In this document: positions 1-10,762 of the stretch, piece after piece | Layout of the letters: every line of letters begins with the position of its first letter | How positions within the stretch are numbered: the first letter of the stretch is position 1 | From: Limnoperna fortunei | Taxonomy: Eukaryota > Mollusca > Bivalvia > Mytilida > Modiolidae | DNA length: 64,000 nt | Assembly: GCA_944474755.1 (NCBI GenBank) | Contig: OX104112.1 | Span: 54,448,774-54,512,773, forward strand | Reading direction: 5' to 3' | The notes under the pieces: generated by a model | What the model was told of the DNA's origin: nothing | The model's database searches: none | The model's input: only the letters and a program-made list of their open reading frames with translations | Position numbers and translations under genes: made by a program

Positions 1-572
1 ATTAATAACCAGATAGATTGGCTGAATCATATAAAGTCTATTTTAATCAAATCTGACCTACCATATATTTGGGATTTTCAACGATTTTATAGTATTTCGT
101 GGCTTCATGCTTCTTTCAAGAAAAGCTTAATTGATCAATTTTGTCAAAACTTGAAGTCAATCATTCGAGACTCATCAAAGTCAATTAATTATACGTTATT
201 TAAAGATAAAAAAGAATTTGAAAGCTACTTTAACATTTTGTAGATGATAAAAAGGCAATAACCTTATGTCGCTTCAGAACAGGCAGTCCCAATCTATCTA
301 TAGAATCTGGAAGGTGGTGATATACACAGCGTAAGGATAGAAAATGGACTTTATGTGAAGCAAATGAAACTGGTGATGAATTTTATTACCTTTTAATCTT
401 TTAATCTGTAATTCATTAACAAAAGAGCACCAACAATTTCTCTATGTGAAGTCAGGAAATACTCCAAATACTATTCAGTTTAACTATTTTTTGTATAGTA
501 AACATACTCCTTTAAACAAACTATATAAAGTTATTAGAATTGTATTGAAAAAGATAGATTCTCCAGGGTAGT
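1..572 (+). pseudogene. LINE ORF2 C-terminal remnant
   Basis: Frame 1 is open from the window edge to a stop near 241 and reads as the tail of a non-LTR retrotransposon protein (INNQIDWLNHIKSIL..., then WLHASFKKSLIDQF). Past that stop the same reading resumes with LCRFRTGSPNLSIESGRW, a stop, and WTLCEANETGDEF, the cysteine-containing tail that follows the reverse transcriptase in CR1/I-like LINEs. A last piece (VIRIVLKKIDSPG) ends at a TAG at 570-572. At least three stops or frame changes make it dead. The reverse transcriptase core lies outside the window to the left. The LINE assignment rests on remembered family patterns; the exact clade is not resolved. Confidence 0.7.
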
Positions 573-738
573 CTTTTTATGATTTTTATATACTGAACAA
601 ATATTGACGTCGAATATTGTTTGCTTTCTCTCTGTACCGCTATTTGTACCTTATTGTATATTGTATATATTATTGTATTAACTGTATGTTTAATCTCTGT
701 ACGATTGATCCTGGTTCATTGAGAATAAAGATATATAG
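573..738 (+). mobile_element. 3' UTR of the LINE remnant
   Basis: AT-rich sequence directly after the LINE reading frame. It ends with GATCCTGGTTCATTGAGAAT followed by AAAGATATATAG, which resembles the short 3' tail of this kind of LINE (an AATAAA-like signal then an A/T-rich end). The next element starts right after it, so the tail is probably nearly complete. Confidence 0.45.
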
Positions 739-919
739 ACTACTCAAACCCGTTTTGCAATACACTTTTGGTGTCGTCGTATATATCAGAAATTCGATGG
801 TATAGGTGCTTATATATATTTATATTCACAATAGTTCTTAGATAAGGCAATAAGGAACGATCTGTAGTTTCATTAATTTAATGTTTCGTTTAGAAATATT
901 TTAATTGCAAAACGGGTTA
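739..919. mobile_element. MITE-like element 1 (AACCCGTTTTGCAAT ends)
   Basis: The left end reads CAAACCCGTTTTGCAATA and the right end reads ATTGCAAAACGGGTTATT, so the termini are inverted repeats of about 16 bp. The interior is AT-rich and has no coding content. It sits at the end of the LINE 3' UTR and is followed 33 bp later by a second element with the same ends. Confidence 0.5.
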
Positions 920-951
920 TTGCAAAATGCGTTCTTATTGCAAAATGAGTT

Positions 952-1122
952 GACTACTCCAATCCGTTTGGCAATAAACTTCTGATGTTAAAACTATGTT
1001 GAAACAGAGGATATATACTTATAATAGTATATCGTTATATTTGTACTTTTGGATAGATAATCCACAACATTATAAAGTACGATTTGTACATGTTTGACAA
1101 TTTTATTGCAAAACGGGTTGTT
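952..1122. mobile_element. MITE-like element 2 (same ends as element 1)
   Basis: It begins GACTACTCCAATCCGTTTGG and ends TATTGCAAAACGGGTTGTTA. The ends are inverted with respect to each other and match those of the element at 739-919, including the GACTACTC lead-in. The interior differs from element 1, so only the termini are conserved. Two extra half-termini (GCAAAATGCG, GCAAAATGAG) lie between the two elements. Confidence 0.5.
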
Positions 1123-1800
1123 ACATATGTTCAAGAATGTACGTACAACACTAAGAATCAATTATATGTTGTCCAAAGAGGGAAATCGATTAAATACTGA
1201 CACTCTCAAGAAATACTGTCTAACCCAAAAGCACATTATCAGCAACCAAATAAAAGTGAAATGTCCCAGATCGTACCGTGTGAAACTGACATCAAATGAA
1301 CAGAATAACTAACAACAAAGAGATATTGTATTTAAAAATCATCTTATTGTTTGTTAAAGAGTGGACTTAAACAAATTTTTACATAGCAATCCCAGCTGAA
1401 AAGCAACGTTTATTTGTTATTACTTTTTGATAGAATTTATTTGGTCATCAAAATGCATATTATTCCCGTACGTGTTGACGATTTACACATCACATGGTAG
1501 TGTAACATAAATCACAGGCTAATACTTCGGATTCCACAACAGTAAGACTGGGCTCTGTGTTATGGATCGAAAATTTCATTTAAGCAGGAAACATACAAAC
1601 CAACAACAACATTAATCAAAACGCAATTCAATACTTATGCATATGTATGTAAACTTCCATTGCAAAAGACTTAATAATTCCACATGTTCATAAGTTCAAC
1701 GTTATTGACATTCCAAAGTTTGCACTTATTTTTTTCTTACACATTTTCCGTACCCATCCATCTATACTTAAAAAAATACCACTTCAAAAAATTAACAATT
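1123..1800. other. Intergenic, no feature recognised
   Basis: AT-rich unique sequence between the small elements and the satellite. The 72-residue open frame at 1094-1312 has no recognisable domain and starts inside the second element's terminus, so I do not call it a gene. Confidence 0.5.
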
Positions 1801-1814
1801 AACTAAGAACAGAG

Positions 1815-3962
1815 AATGTTTAACGAGCAACTAAAAATTTCGAATATTGAACCAGAAACAACGAATGTTGAACTAGGAACTGCGAATGTTGAACTAGGAA
1901 CTGAAAAATCGAATGTTGAACTAAGAACTGCGAACGTTGAACGAGGAACTAAAAATTTCGAATATTGATCCAGAAACAACGAATGTAGAACTAGGAACTG
2001 AAAAATCGAATGTTGAACTAGGAACTGCGAATGTTGAACGAGGAACTAAAAATTTCGAATATTGAACCAGAAACAATGAATGTTGAACTAGGAACTGCGA
2101 ATGTTGAACTAGGAACTGAAAAATCGAATGTTGAACTAGGAACTGCGAATGTTGAACGAGGAACTAAAAATTTCGAATATTGAACCAGAAACAACGAATG
2201 TTGAACTAGAAACTGCGAATGTTGAACTAGGAACTGAAAAATCGAATGTTGAACTAGGAACTGCGAATGTTGAACGAGGAACTAAAAATTTCGAATATTG
2301 AACCAGAAACAACGAATGTTGAACTAGGAACTGCGAATGTTGAACTAGGAACTGCAAAATCGAATGTTGAACTAGGAACTGCGAATGTTGAACGAGGAAC
2401 TAAAAATTTCGAATATTGAACCAGAAACAACGAATGTTGAACTAGGAACTGCGAATGTTGAACTAGGAACTGAAAAATTGAATGTTGAACTAGGAACTGC
2501 GAATGTTGAACGAGGAACTAAAAATTTCGAATATTGAACCAGAAACAACGAATGTTGAACTAGGAACTGCGAATGTTGAACTAGGAACTGAAAAATCGAA
2601 TGTTGAACTAGGAACTGCGAATGTTGAACGAGGAACTAAAAATTTCGAATATTGAACCAGAAACAACGAATGTTGAACTAGGAACTGCGAATGTTGAACT
2701 AGGAACTGAAAAATCGAATGTTCAACTAGGAACTGCGAATGTTGAACGAGGAACTAAAAATTTCGAATATTGAACCAGAAACAACGAATGTTGAACTAGG
2801 AACTGCGAATGTTGAACTAGGAACTGAAAAATCGATTGTTGAACTAGGAACTAAAAATTTCGAATATTGAACCAGAAACAACGAATGTTGAACTAGGAAC
2901 TGCGAATGTTGAACTAGGAACTGAAAAATCGAATGTTCAACTAGGAACTGCGAATGTTGAACGAGGAACTAAAAATTTCGAATATTGAACCAGAAACAAC
3001 GAATGTTGAACTAGGAACTGCGAATGTTGAACTAGGAACTGAAAAATCGATTGTTGAACTAGGAACTAAAAATTTCGAATATTGAACCAGAAACAACGAA
3101 TGTTGAACTAGGAACTGCGAATGTTGAACTAGGAACTGAAAAAGCGAATGTTGAACTAGGAACTGCGAATGTTGAACGAGGAACTAAAAATTTCGAATAT
3201 TGAACCAGAAACAACGAATGTTGAACTAGGAACTGCGAATGTTGAACTAGGAACTGAAAAATCGAATGTTGAACTAGGAACTAAAAATTTCGAATATTGA
3301 ACCAGAAACAACGAATGTTGAACTAGGAACTGCGAATGTTGAACTAGGAACTGCGAATGTTGAACTAGGAACTGAAAACGCGAATGTTGAACTAGGAACT
3401 GCGAATGTTGAACGAGGAACTAAAAATTTCGAATATTGAACCAGAAACAACGAATGTTGAACTAGGAACTGCGAATGTTGAACTAGGAACTGAAAAATCG
3501 AATGTTGAACTAGGAACTGCGAATGTTAAACGAGGAACTAAAAATTTCGAATATTGAACCAGAAACAACGAATGTTGAACTAGGAACTGCGAATGTTGAA
3601 CTAGGAACTGAAAAATCGAATGTTGAACTAGGAACTGCGAATGTTGAACGAGGAACTAAAAATTTCGAATATTGAACCAGAAACAACGAATGTTGAACTA
3701 GGAACCGAAAAATCGAATGTTGAACTAGGAACTGCGAATGTTGAACGAGGAACTAAAAAATTCGAATATTGAACCAGAAACAACGAATGTTGAACTAGGA
3801 ACTGCGAATGTTGAACTAGGAACTGAAAAATCGAATGTTTAACTAGGAACTGTGAATGTTTAACTAGGAACTGAAAAATCGAATGTTGAACTAGGAACTG
3901 CGAATGTTGAACTAGGAACTGAAAAATCGAATGTTGAACTAGGAACTGCGAATGTTGAACGA
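1815..3962. repeat. 118 bp higher-order minisatellite array
   Basis: A basic unit of about 21-24 bp (GAATGTTGAACTAGGAACTG and variants) is organised into a 118 bp higher-order unit. The marker AAAAATTTCGAATATTGAAC recurs at 2166, 2284, 2402 and 2520, exactly 118 bp apart. About 18 higher-order units are present, some with a sub-unit missing or doubled, for example around 2840-2880, 3060 and 3340. The minus-strand open frames here (VQHSQFLVQHS-type protein) are by-products of the repeat, because the unit is not a multiple of three and frames drift. I see no promoter or start context for translation. Confidence 0.95.
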
Positions 3963-4072
3963 GGGACTGAGTGCTAAATGTTTGAACTGAGACAAGAGGT
4001 CTTTGGTATTTATTTGAATGTTGAATGTTGACCGTTGAATAAGTAACCAACTTGATTCACGTATAGATAATT
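3963..4072. repeat. Conserved edge of the satellite element
   Basis: The right edge of the array, ending in GTAACCAACTTGATTCACGTAT, recurs in inverted orientation at 13,193-13,390 next to only a few degenerate copies of the same 21 bp motif. The same flank beside arrays of different length implies that the array travels as part of a mobile or duplicated element with a defined TACGTGAATCAAG end. This edge abuts the truncated LINE endonuclease frame. Confidence 0.7.
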
Positions 4073-4080
4073 CTTATATT

Positions 4081-4800
4081 TTAAAATCTTAATTCTAACC
4101 ATAGACATTCAATGTTTCCTGAGTGTAGGTCGGGGCGCGGGGTACAGTGAATAGAATCCTTTACATACACAGCAACGCCTCCACTTAATCGATCTTTTCT
4201 ATCATTACGAAACAAGTTATAACCTTGTATTGTTATATCTTCATCTTTCACGCTTGGGCGGAGCCAACTTTCCGTGAATGCTAATATGTCATAATTATGA
4301 TACTCAATTGAAATTTGGTCTAGTTTTGGGTGTAGACTTTGGATATTTAAATGGAGAAATGATACCGAATTTCGGAAGGATGAACTATCTTCTGTTAAGT
4401 TAGCATAATTACTTGAAAAAGATTCGTTTGAGTCTTGATCGGACGGACCTGGATTCGTCTCGATACCGGAGATTATTAAAAAGCACGAAGCTATTACACA
4501 TATATAAGCAATGGATTTAATGGGAGAGACGGTGTCTTTTTTGGTGACGGGCCTTGAATTTCCGCTTGGAAACTGAAGTTTTCCACGATCAGTTTTGGAA
4601 ATTCGTATTTGGAGAGGAACATGAACAATAAAACCAATCAACGACAGGGCTTTAGTTCCACATACTATGAATAAGTTTGCATATAGATTGTCTTGGATTG
4701 AAAAACGTTTGTTATATTTGACTGTTGTAGCAATAGGGTAAAACAGACCTATTCTCTTTCGACTTGCTACTATATCAACCGGCATCTTTATGATTTGCAA
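4081..4800 (-). pseudogene. LINE ORF2 N-terminus: 2A-like motif plus AP endonuclease start
   Basis: A 239-residue open frame of non-LTR retrotransposon type. Residues 97-110 are hydrophobic and lead into GIETNPGP at residues 112-119 (genomic 4444-4467), which fits the 2A translational-recoding core (ExNPGP). The endonuclease follows: SFLHLNIQSL at about 147-156, the catalytic-type glutamate in DILAFTESWL (171-180), GYNLFRNDR at 193-201 and GGVAVYVKD at 207-215. The frame stops after ECLWLELRF, so the rest of the endonuclease and all of the reverse transcriptase are missing. The break lies next to the satellite element edge. An ORF1-like fragment lies upstream on the same strand. The fragment is certainly retrotransposon-derived; activity of the 2A motif is inferred. 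Confidence 0.85.
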
Positions 4801-5585
4801 ACTGATAACACAGCAAGAAGAGAGAATAAGATCATGTTATTTACAAGTGAACATGTTTTGTAGTATACCTCTTTTGTGAGAATGTGGTTTTGAGTGATAA
4901 AAGTGCAGTATAGAAAGGGAAAAGTAAAACAATAGGATTGTTAAAGAAACAATATGAATAGTACACTATTCATAGGAAATAGAGATGGAACGGGTGAGTA
5001 GATAAATTAAATTCTTGGGAGAAAAAAACAATTAAATACATCATAGCACAAGGAATATCGAATACAGATAAAGTACAGCAAGGTATTACGAATTCTACAT
5101 AAACAAGACAATTATTGTTATTTTTATAACATTACAGGTATTTTAGGATGAAATAAACAAATATCGACGTAAGTAATAAGTAAAATTTAAAATTACACAA
5201 ATACCACGGTTGCTAGAAAGTTCAATCAAGAAGATTATATAGTTATATCCTGGTGTCATTTAAATTTAATCGGACTATATCTAAATGCTACACCAATCTA
5301 AGAGTGCGTGGGAAATTTAATGTAGACGTCATAATACATTCACATTTTGATTGGAAGAGCGATTATTAGGTTCATTTTATGCGTGTGCGTAATTATCAAG
5401 GAATTTACTATGACCTACTTTTGAGAAATAGTAGTACCAGTGATAGTAGGAACAAAAATCAACAATTGGAATATAGTTAAACTTAACATTATAAGAGAAA
5501 TTGTAGAAATAAGACAATATTCGTTATAATAGAAACAATAATGGTATGCTATATAGATTTAGTTCAAAACTAGAAGATAATATAT
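4801..5585. other. LINE interval between ORF1 and ORF2 fragments
   Basis: About 780 bp of AT-rich sequence between two minus-strand LINE pieces. I see no coding similarity in it. It may be the LINE inter-ORF region enlarged by later insertion, or unrelated filler. Confidence 0.4.
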
Positions 5586-5834
5586 TTAGAGATCATCAAT
5601 AGTAACATGATATAAAATGCCTGTCATCGCTGCGAGGAGGTTGATATCCTCCGACCTCGTAACAGTGTGTATTTTATCCAGTCTGTCCTTTATGAATATT
5701 TTGCCATTAATTGTCCAATGCTGTTTGTAGAAGCTTGATTTAGATAGGACTCGGACGTGTCTATACATCTTATTGCGCATTCTTGTGAGGTCCTCATTGA
5801 TGCACACATTGGGATAAGTGATAGAGTTTTTCAA
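5586..5834 (-). pseudogene. LINE ORF1 C-terminal fragment
   Basis: The 82-residue frame has the pattern VCINEDLTRMRNKMYRHVR ... HWTINGKIFIKD ... TRSEDI. This matches what I recall of the C-terminal domain of ORF1 proteins of mollusc and cnidarian LINEs (a baculovirus FP-like domain: INEDLT, then W-x-x-NGKIF-x-KD). The same frame upstream reads RLEFKCRKNLKN and meets a stop near 5863. Its position upstream of the endonuclease frame on the same strand supports one decayed LINE copy spanning about 5.9-4.1 kb. The domain name is from memory. Confidence 0.55.
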
Positions 5835-6032
5835 ATTCTTTCTACACTTGAATTCTAATCTTTATATTCGGGTTCTTAACTCTGACGGGTTTATCGCGTT
5901 ATGTTACCATGTTCCTGTCTACATTTTCGTTTTCTTCACCTTCTTCCTCGGTAGCCTGGGATAGAGAGGATGGGCCATTGCGATGTGAGCGCTCTAAGTC
6001 TGTCTTCTTGAAGCCAGGATCTATATCAGTAA

Positions 6033-6548
6033 GGAGATATTATTCTGCCTTTCTGCAGATTGTTTCTAACTAGGGATTCATTTATACCTGCCACAATAAA
6101 AAATTGGAACAGTCTTGAACCGTCAATTCGACATTCAAAGTCTCTCGGACAATTTAAAATGGAAATAAAAAAACAATCAATTAATAACAAAAATATCCCG
6201 GAATATTTCTCATATGGACCAAGAAAACTTAATATAATTCTAACCCAATTAAGATGCTCTGCGTCATTCCTAAATAATGACCTATGCAAAGCTAATATTA
6301 CCACAGACTCTTCCTGTCGTTGTGGCTCTGCAACTGAAAATGCACAACACTACTTTTTTGAATGTCCACTGTATAAGGACTATAGGGAATTGCTAATCAA
6401 TGATCTCACTTGGTTACCTAATAATATCGCAATGGACCTTAACTTACTAGTTTTTGGTAAGCCAGAGTTAACTATCGACCAAAATAAAACTGTATTTAAC
6501 CATGTTTATACATTTATAAAACGGTCTAAAAGATTTCTTATAGTTTAA
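6033..6548 (+). pseudogene. LINE ORF2 C-terminal remnant (CR1/Jockey-like)
   Basis: The frame is open from a stop at 6030-6032 and reads ILPFCRLFLTRDSFIPATIKNWNSL, then FSYGPRKLNIILTQLRCSASFLNNDLC, then a Cys-rich SCRCGSATENAQHYFFECPLY ending ...KRSKRFLIV. This is the familiar tail of LINE reverse-transcriptase proteins: the SFIP...WNSL motif, the small LRxxxSxLNxDL region and a CxC-x8-HxxxxC knuckle. There is no upstream methionine; the piece is 5' truncated, as usual for LINEs. The knuckle and C-terminus are undamaged, so this copy may be younger than its neighbours. Confidence 0.8.
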
Positions 6549-6698
6549 GCACCATCGAAGAACGTTAATCGTAGCTTCGTAATCATCAACACCTATATAG
6601 CTATATTTATTTCATATTTTGATACTTAGTGTATTTGTTATTTCTCCTTCTCTTCAACCATATTTGTTCTTATCCATTTTATGTAGCTTATTATTATG

Positions 6699-6737
<39 letters not shown>

Positions 6738-6850
6738 TGCATGCTCATTCGTATAAATATTACATGTAAATATTATATTTTGGAGAGGACTTCATAAGTA
6801 TGATTTACTTGTGTCCAATCCATTTTGTTATTAACAAATAAAATAAGTTT
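6549..6850 (+). mobile_element. LINE 3' UTR with (ATT)n
   Basis: Sequence after the LINE stop, containing an ATT microsatellite at about 6688-6737 and ending TTATTAACAAATAAAATAAG, a polyadenylation-like 3' end. Reads as the 3' UTR and tail of the LINE copy just upstream. Confidence 0.5.
6688..6737. repeat. (ATT)n microsatellite
   Basis: About 16 consecutive ATT/TTA triplets inside the LINE 3' UTR. Confidence 0.95.
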
Positions 6851-6939
6851 AAACTAAACTATCAGTAAGGAGTTTATATACGTCTACAAACTAATCCGAA
6901 CACTGTTAGAATTAGATTTTTAACACTGTCAAATTTTTG

Positions 6940-6990
6940 CTTACCCTCAGCGGGATTCGAACTCACACCGTTGTGACACTATATAAGTTT
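6940..6990 (-). mobile_element. tRNA-like B-box relic
   Basis: On the minus strand this reads GTGTGAGTTCGAATCCCGC, matching the polymerase III B box (GGTTCGAATCC type). No A box or cloverleaf can be built around it. Probably a degraded SINE head, unrelated in sequence to the abundant SINE elsewhere in the window. Confidence 0.35.
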
Positions 6991-9258
6991 TGTGACTACT
7001 GTTCATCTTTGTTTTCGAATTGTCCTCTATTGTCCTCTATCATCCACATAATTACTACACTTTAATTCAAATTTAAGAAGTTTCCACACAGAATAATGTT
7101 CTAATGTTCTAAGCACATATCTTCCTCACCCTCTGCTCCAAAGATTCAGGAATTCTACTACATATTAAATAATTTTACACTGAGAGTAAAACGAGCAGCC
7201 ATTCACCTCTGAGGTGTTCCGAAATTCATCTGCCTGCATTTGATTAAACGAGAACGATGATATAAAAATAAAAATTGATCTGCTTTTCCCCTAAACATTG
7301 ATTAATGTTTCTAAAGAAGGCTTATATCAGGAGTATTAGGACGAATAATCGTACCCTCGCTTTTTGGCGTGGGTACGAAATTAGCCCTGTTTCTCGTAAT
7401 GAAGCAGAGCGGGACTGAATTACTCCCGGCAGTTTGATGTTAAAAATCAGTTGCATATATAACCAGCCATGATCAATTTTGATATATTTTGACAATTTCA
7501 CCATTTCGGTTTCGTGTTTAAGATCGATCATTACTGAAATTATATAGTTATTATTGCCATTTATAATAACCCGCTGTGCGTTGTGTATTTATTGACATTT
7601 GTGTCTCTGTTTAATTACATTTACTACACGAAAAACATTGAGAACTCCGAAAACTTGTGTGTTGCATAAGGGAATTTGTCGTATGTCCTTTACTGGATAC
7701 TTACTACGGAATGGAAACAGTATGCAAATTAGCACAGTTTTACTAAAATTAGGACACATTATCTATATACGGGAAAATGATCAACAATAACATTTTCCAC
7801 GTGCATTTTCAAAGACTAAAAAAGATATTTCTTCAATACATATCGTTTCAGATCGTTTTACGTTAGTTTCCCAATGTCTGAACCTTTATAACGTAAAAGA
7901 GATGTATATTATATAGGAATTTTGTATCGATTGAAGTTCAAATTTTTTATTTGCTACATTTACGAATAATTGTATTAAATTCTGCCGTTAATCCGACAAA
8001 TCACAAAACTAACATCGGATTATAACCATTTCGGTAGTAAAATTCGGCCTACTGTAATATTATCGTGAGCATTGTTTCAAATATTTTTACAAAAAGAAAA
8101 ATTTCGTTCACAAAATATTTAAGAGCACAGGGCCCTATATGAATCCTTGCGCGACATTTTTATATTATTCCAGTATGTGATTAGTTCATTGTTATATATC
8201 CACACACTGTTTCTTCTTGTTTTAATAAGCTTTTTACTTAAGCAATCAATGTTCAGTCTAAATGTAAAATGTCATAAGGTAAGCAACCAAATGCTTTACG
8301 GGAATCAACTAGCATGGAAAATATGCATCCCTGTCTGGTTTTTCTAATCTTCTACAATGTATAACAAAATAGAATTACAGGTATTCTTCTTTTTTTTTAA
8401 ACATTTTCGTTGGAATAACACTAATGATTATATTTTACTTACATGTCTCAATATAAATGTTTCATTAACATTTAAAAACAGGTCATTTCAATGTCTGAAT
8501 AATTTTCTACAATTGCAGTTATACATGTTTTCATGTACCTGTGTATTGTTTTTACCAGTGTGTTTGCCACAATCTTGAAAAAGTCGAAAGCAATTTCACA
8601 TATTCTCTTCTGACAATTGTTTCTTTTCGTGTCTGATTGTTTCTAAAATAAAGCACCAATTGATTGTAAAAAAGTTGAACTCTGGGCCAAAACTTCTGTT
8701 GATTTAGGACCGCTTGAGAATCTTTGAGTAAAGTAGTTAATGAATGATGAAAACTTTTCTGTACACTGTCTACTTCACATTTAAAAAAAAAATTTCATTG
8801 ATTGTACAGCATTTTCCTTTTCTTCACTGCTGACCTAAGTGTGTTGTTCTTAAAAGGAATTTGTTTAGCAATCTCCAAGCAAAGGCTTCTGGGTATTCTA
8901 CGCCAACCACAATCACCTCTGCCATACCATTGGTTGAAATTGTGAGAGATATCGCTCATGGCGGATAAGCTTCGCGTACAAACGCAGTAATTTTAATGTA
9001 AAACTGTATCAAAAGTGTTTAAAAAGACTATATACACATAAATAAGAGCTCGTGTATTATTTTACAAACATTGTTCTTTGTTTACCAACGTCACGGGCAG
9101 ACGACAAGTGTAGTCCCGCAGTAAATGGAGGATGACGTGTGGCAGAGGTTATATCTGGGAACCAGTTATGTTCTCTGTGCCGGAGAGTGTTTGTTTAGGT
9201 GGTATTTCTTTCTTTAAAATTCTAAACATCAGTTAGTCCAAAGCCACACTTTTCAACA

Positions 9259-9264
9259 TTTATT
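9259..9264 (-). terminator. Candidate polyadenylation signal of the trefoil gene
   Basis: AATAAA on the minus strand about 130 bp past the stop codon of the gene at 9393-10,100. It is the canonical hexamer at a plausible distance. No cleavage site can be seen. Confidence 0.4.
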
Positions 9265-9392
9265 TTCTCTTTTTTCGGCATTCACAAAGATTGATTATCA
9301 TGATACAAAGAAAACAATCGACACAAGTAAATATAGAAAAATAAAATAAAAAAAGGCGTTTAAAATTTTTAATCAAAGTTGGGAATATTTCA

Positions 9393-10100
9393 TCAATTGT
9401 ATAAGAATATTTTTTCTTCAGCATCGAATTCGAATTTAACACCATCGAAGTCATTCATTGTGAATGGTTGTCTTGGACATTTCGGCGAATTGCACATATC
9501 TCTTCCTATAACTTCCGTTAGTTTATGGTAAAACAGCGGTTGTTCTCCGTTAGTATATCTGTGACTGTCATGAGGATCTCCTCTGTAACGGCAAATCATT
9601 TGGTTCTGATTGCAATGACGACACTTTTGTTTATTTCGTGTTCTTGGACGAGAGCGTGCGTTGTTATTGGAACTCATTCCGTTCTGAGTGCATGGACAAT
9701 TTTTGTCTTGTCTAGTACAAATTATTCTTAGTTTTCTTGGCCCACTGCCCTTTTTACCACCTAATTCCAATCCATAACATTTACAATTGTCAGTGATTTG
9801 AATATCTGGTGTTTTTATATTACGCCGACTTCTGGAGTTCCTTACCAAACTCTTGTTCGGACGAAAGCACCAATACGTATCTGCATTAGGTTCCCAGCAA
9901 CACCCTGTTGATTCACACGATATTTTTGTGCTGCGTGAATTACCACAATCTGTTCGAGCCCACCTTAAAGCTGGAGAATTATCACAGTATGTAGCATTGG
10001 TAGGCGCTCCATGATCGTTGTATAGAACGTTGTTGTTTCGTCTGTAAGCTTGGCAGCTTGAAACAAATAGCAGACTGGTTACCAGTAAAGCCGGATTCAT
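9393..10100 (-). CDS. Secreted protein: trefoil domain plus ten-cysteine domain
   Basis: A 235-residue protein with a signal peptide at 1-18 (MNPALLVTSLLFVSSCQA, cut before YR). Residues 39-79 form a P-type trefoil domain with its six cysteines C39, C52, C62, C67, C68 and C78, the RTDCG motif at 49-53, GCCW at 66-69 and WCF at 77-79. A basic stretch, RNSRSRR at 87-93, looks like a proprotein convertase site. The rest is a domain I do not recognise, with ten cysteines (106, 108, 128, 135, 137, 160, 163, 170, 203, 208) and an acidic C-terminus (FDAEEKIF). The start is preferred because a splice acceptor (TTTTTTTCAG) ends one base upstream and the paralogue shares it. Trefoil domains are usually mucosal; this role, or defence, is inferred. 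A paralogue at 33,736-34,293 lacks the trefoil domain. Confidence 0.85.
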   Translation of the reverse strand: MNPALLVTSLLFVSSCQAYRRNNNVLYNDHGAPTNATYCDNSPALRWARTDCGNSRSTKISCESTGCCWEPNADTYWCFRPNKSLVRNSRSRRNIKTPDIQITDNCKCYGLELGGKKGSGPRKLRIICTRQDKNCPCTQNGMSSNNNARSRPRTRNKQKCRHCNQNQMICRYRGDPHDSHRYTNGEQPLFYHKLTEVIGRDMCNSPKCPRQPFTMNDFDGVKFEFDAEEKIFLYN

Positions 10101-10101
10101 A

Positions 10102-10482
10102 CTGAAAAAAAGTTTTTAATTTTAGAGTAGCAATATATTGATTTTCATTCAAAACGATGCATCATATACGAATGTTATGTGATTTTTACAACGATACTTA
10201 TATATTTTTACCCAGAATTCGAACAACATTCTGTCCATGTAAGACAAATTATATGGAAACCTTTCTTACTGACCAAGAAATATTTTATTCCAATTAGAAA
10301 CAAGTCTCTGCGCAACTAAATATGTAAGAAATTATCAACGACTTTTACTCAATATACAAAGGTTAACATTTTAGTTTGATTTGTGATACCACTAATCCAT
10401 AATCAAAACGGATACTTATGAAAAAGGATCTGCATATATAAAAGCATGTACACATAAGGCAGTTACTGCGTTCCATACTTAC
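10102..10482 (-). other. Predicted 5' UTR intron of the trefoil gene
   Basis: On the minus strand the acceptor TTTTTTTCAG sits one base before the start codon and a consensus donor GTAAGT lies at 10,477-10,482, after GGACACTGTC. Both sites are conserved in copy B at the matching positions. ATG codons in the proposed first exon are not conserved between copies, which fits a non-coding exon. A TATA-like TTTATATATG lies inside this interval on the same strand, so a start of transcription within the intron is an alternative. Confidence 0.5.
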
Positions 10483-10734
10483 GACAGTGTCCATTTTAAA
10501 CGTCATAGTTTTATGTGCTCGAAAAAAAATACGTTACTAGGTTCACTTGTCAGTTTGTTATTCTCAGTTTAACAGTTTCAATGGCTGATTTAACACTACC
10601 GATTCAGTAGCAATACAAGATACATGTTTCAGCTGCACTTCAATTTTGAGCAGAAGAATCTTTTCAAATCAATCGTTTTATACCAATATTTTAATTTTAA
10701 TTATCTCGTAAACATTCAATTCAAATAAAATGCT

Positions 10735-10762
10735 TTATGCATGTATGCATGTATGCATACAG
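10735..10762. repeat. Short (ATGCATGT)n repeat
   Basis: Three to four copies of an 8 bp GCATGTAT-type unit; the paralogous site at 34,953 has fewer copies. Confidence 0.7.

Noticed and set aside
2136..4050. Open frames reading VQHSQFLVQHSIFQFLVQ as a repetitive protein
   Set aside because: They are minus-strand translations of the 118 bp satellite. The unit length is not a multiple of three and the frames start and stop at random points.
7350..7382. Hairpin CGTACCC...GGGTACG in the copy A insertion
   Set aside because: Only a seven-base stem; copy B lacks the whole block and nothing ties it to a function.
9525..9731. Plus-strand frame opposite the trefoil gene (and its partner at 33,883)
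   Set aside because: Antisense shadow of the real gene; the hydrophobic composition comes from the complement of Asn/Lys-rich codons.
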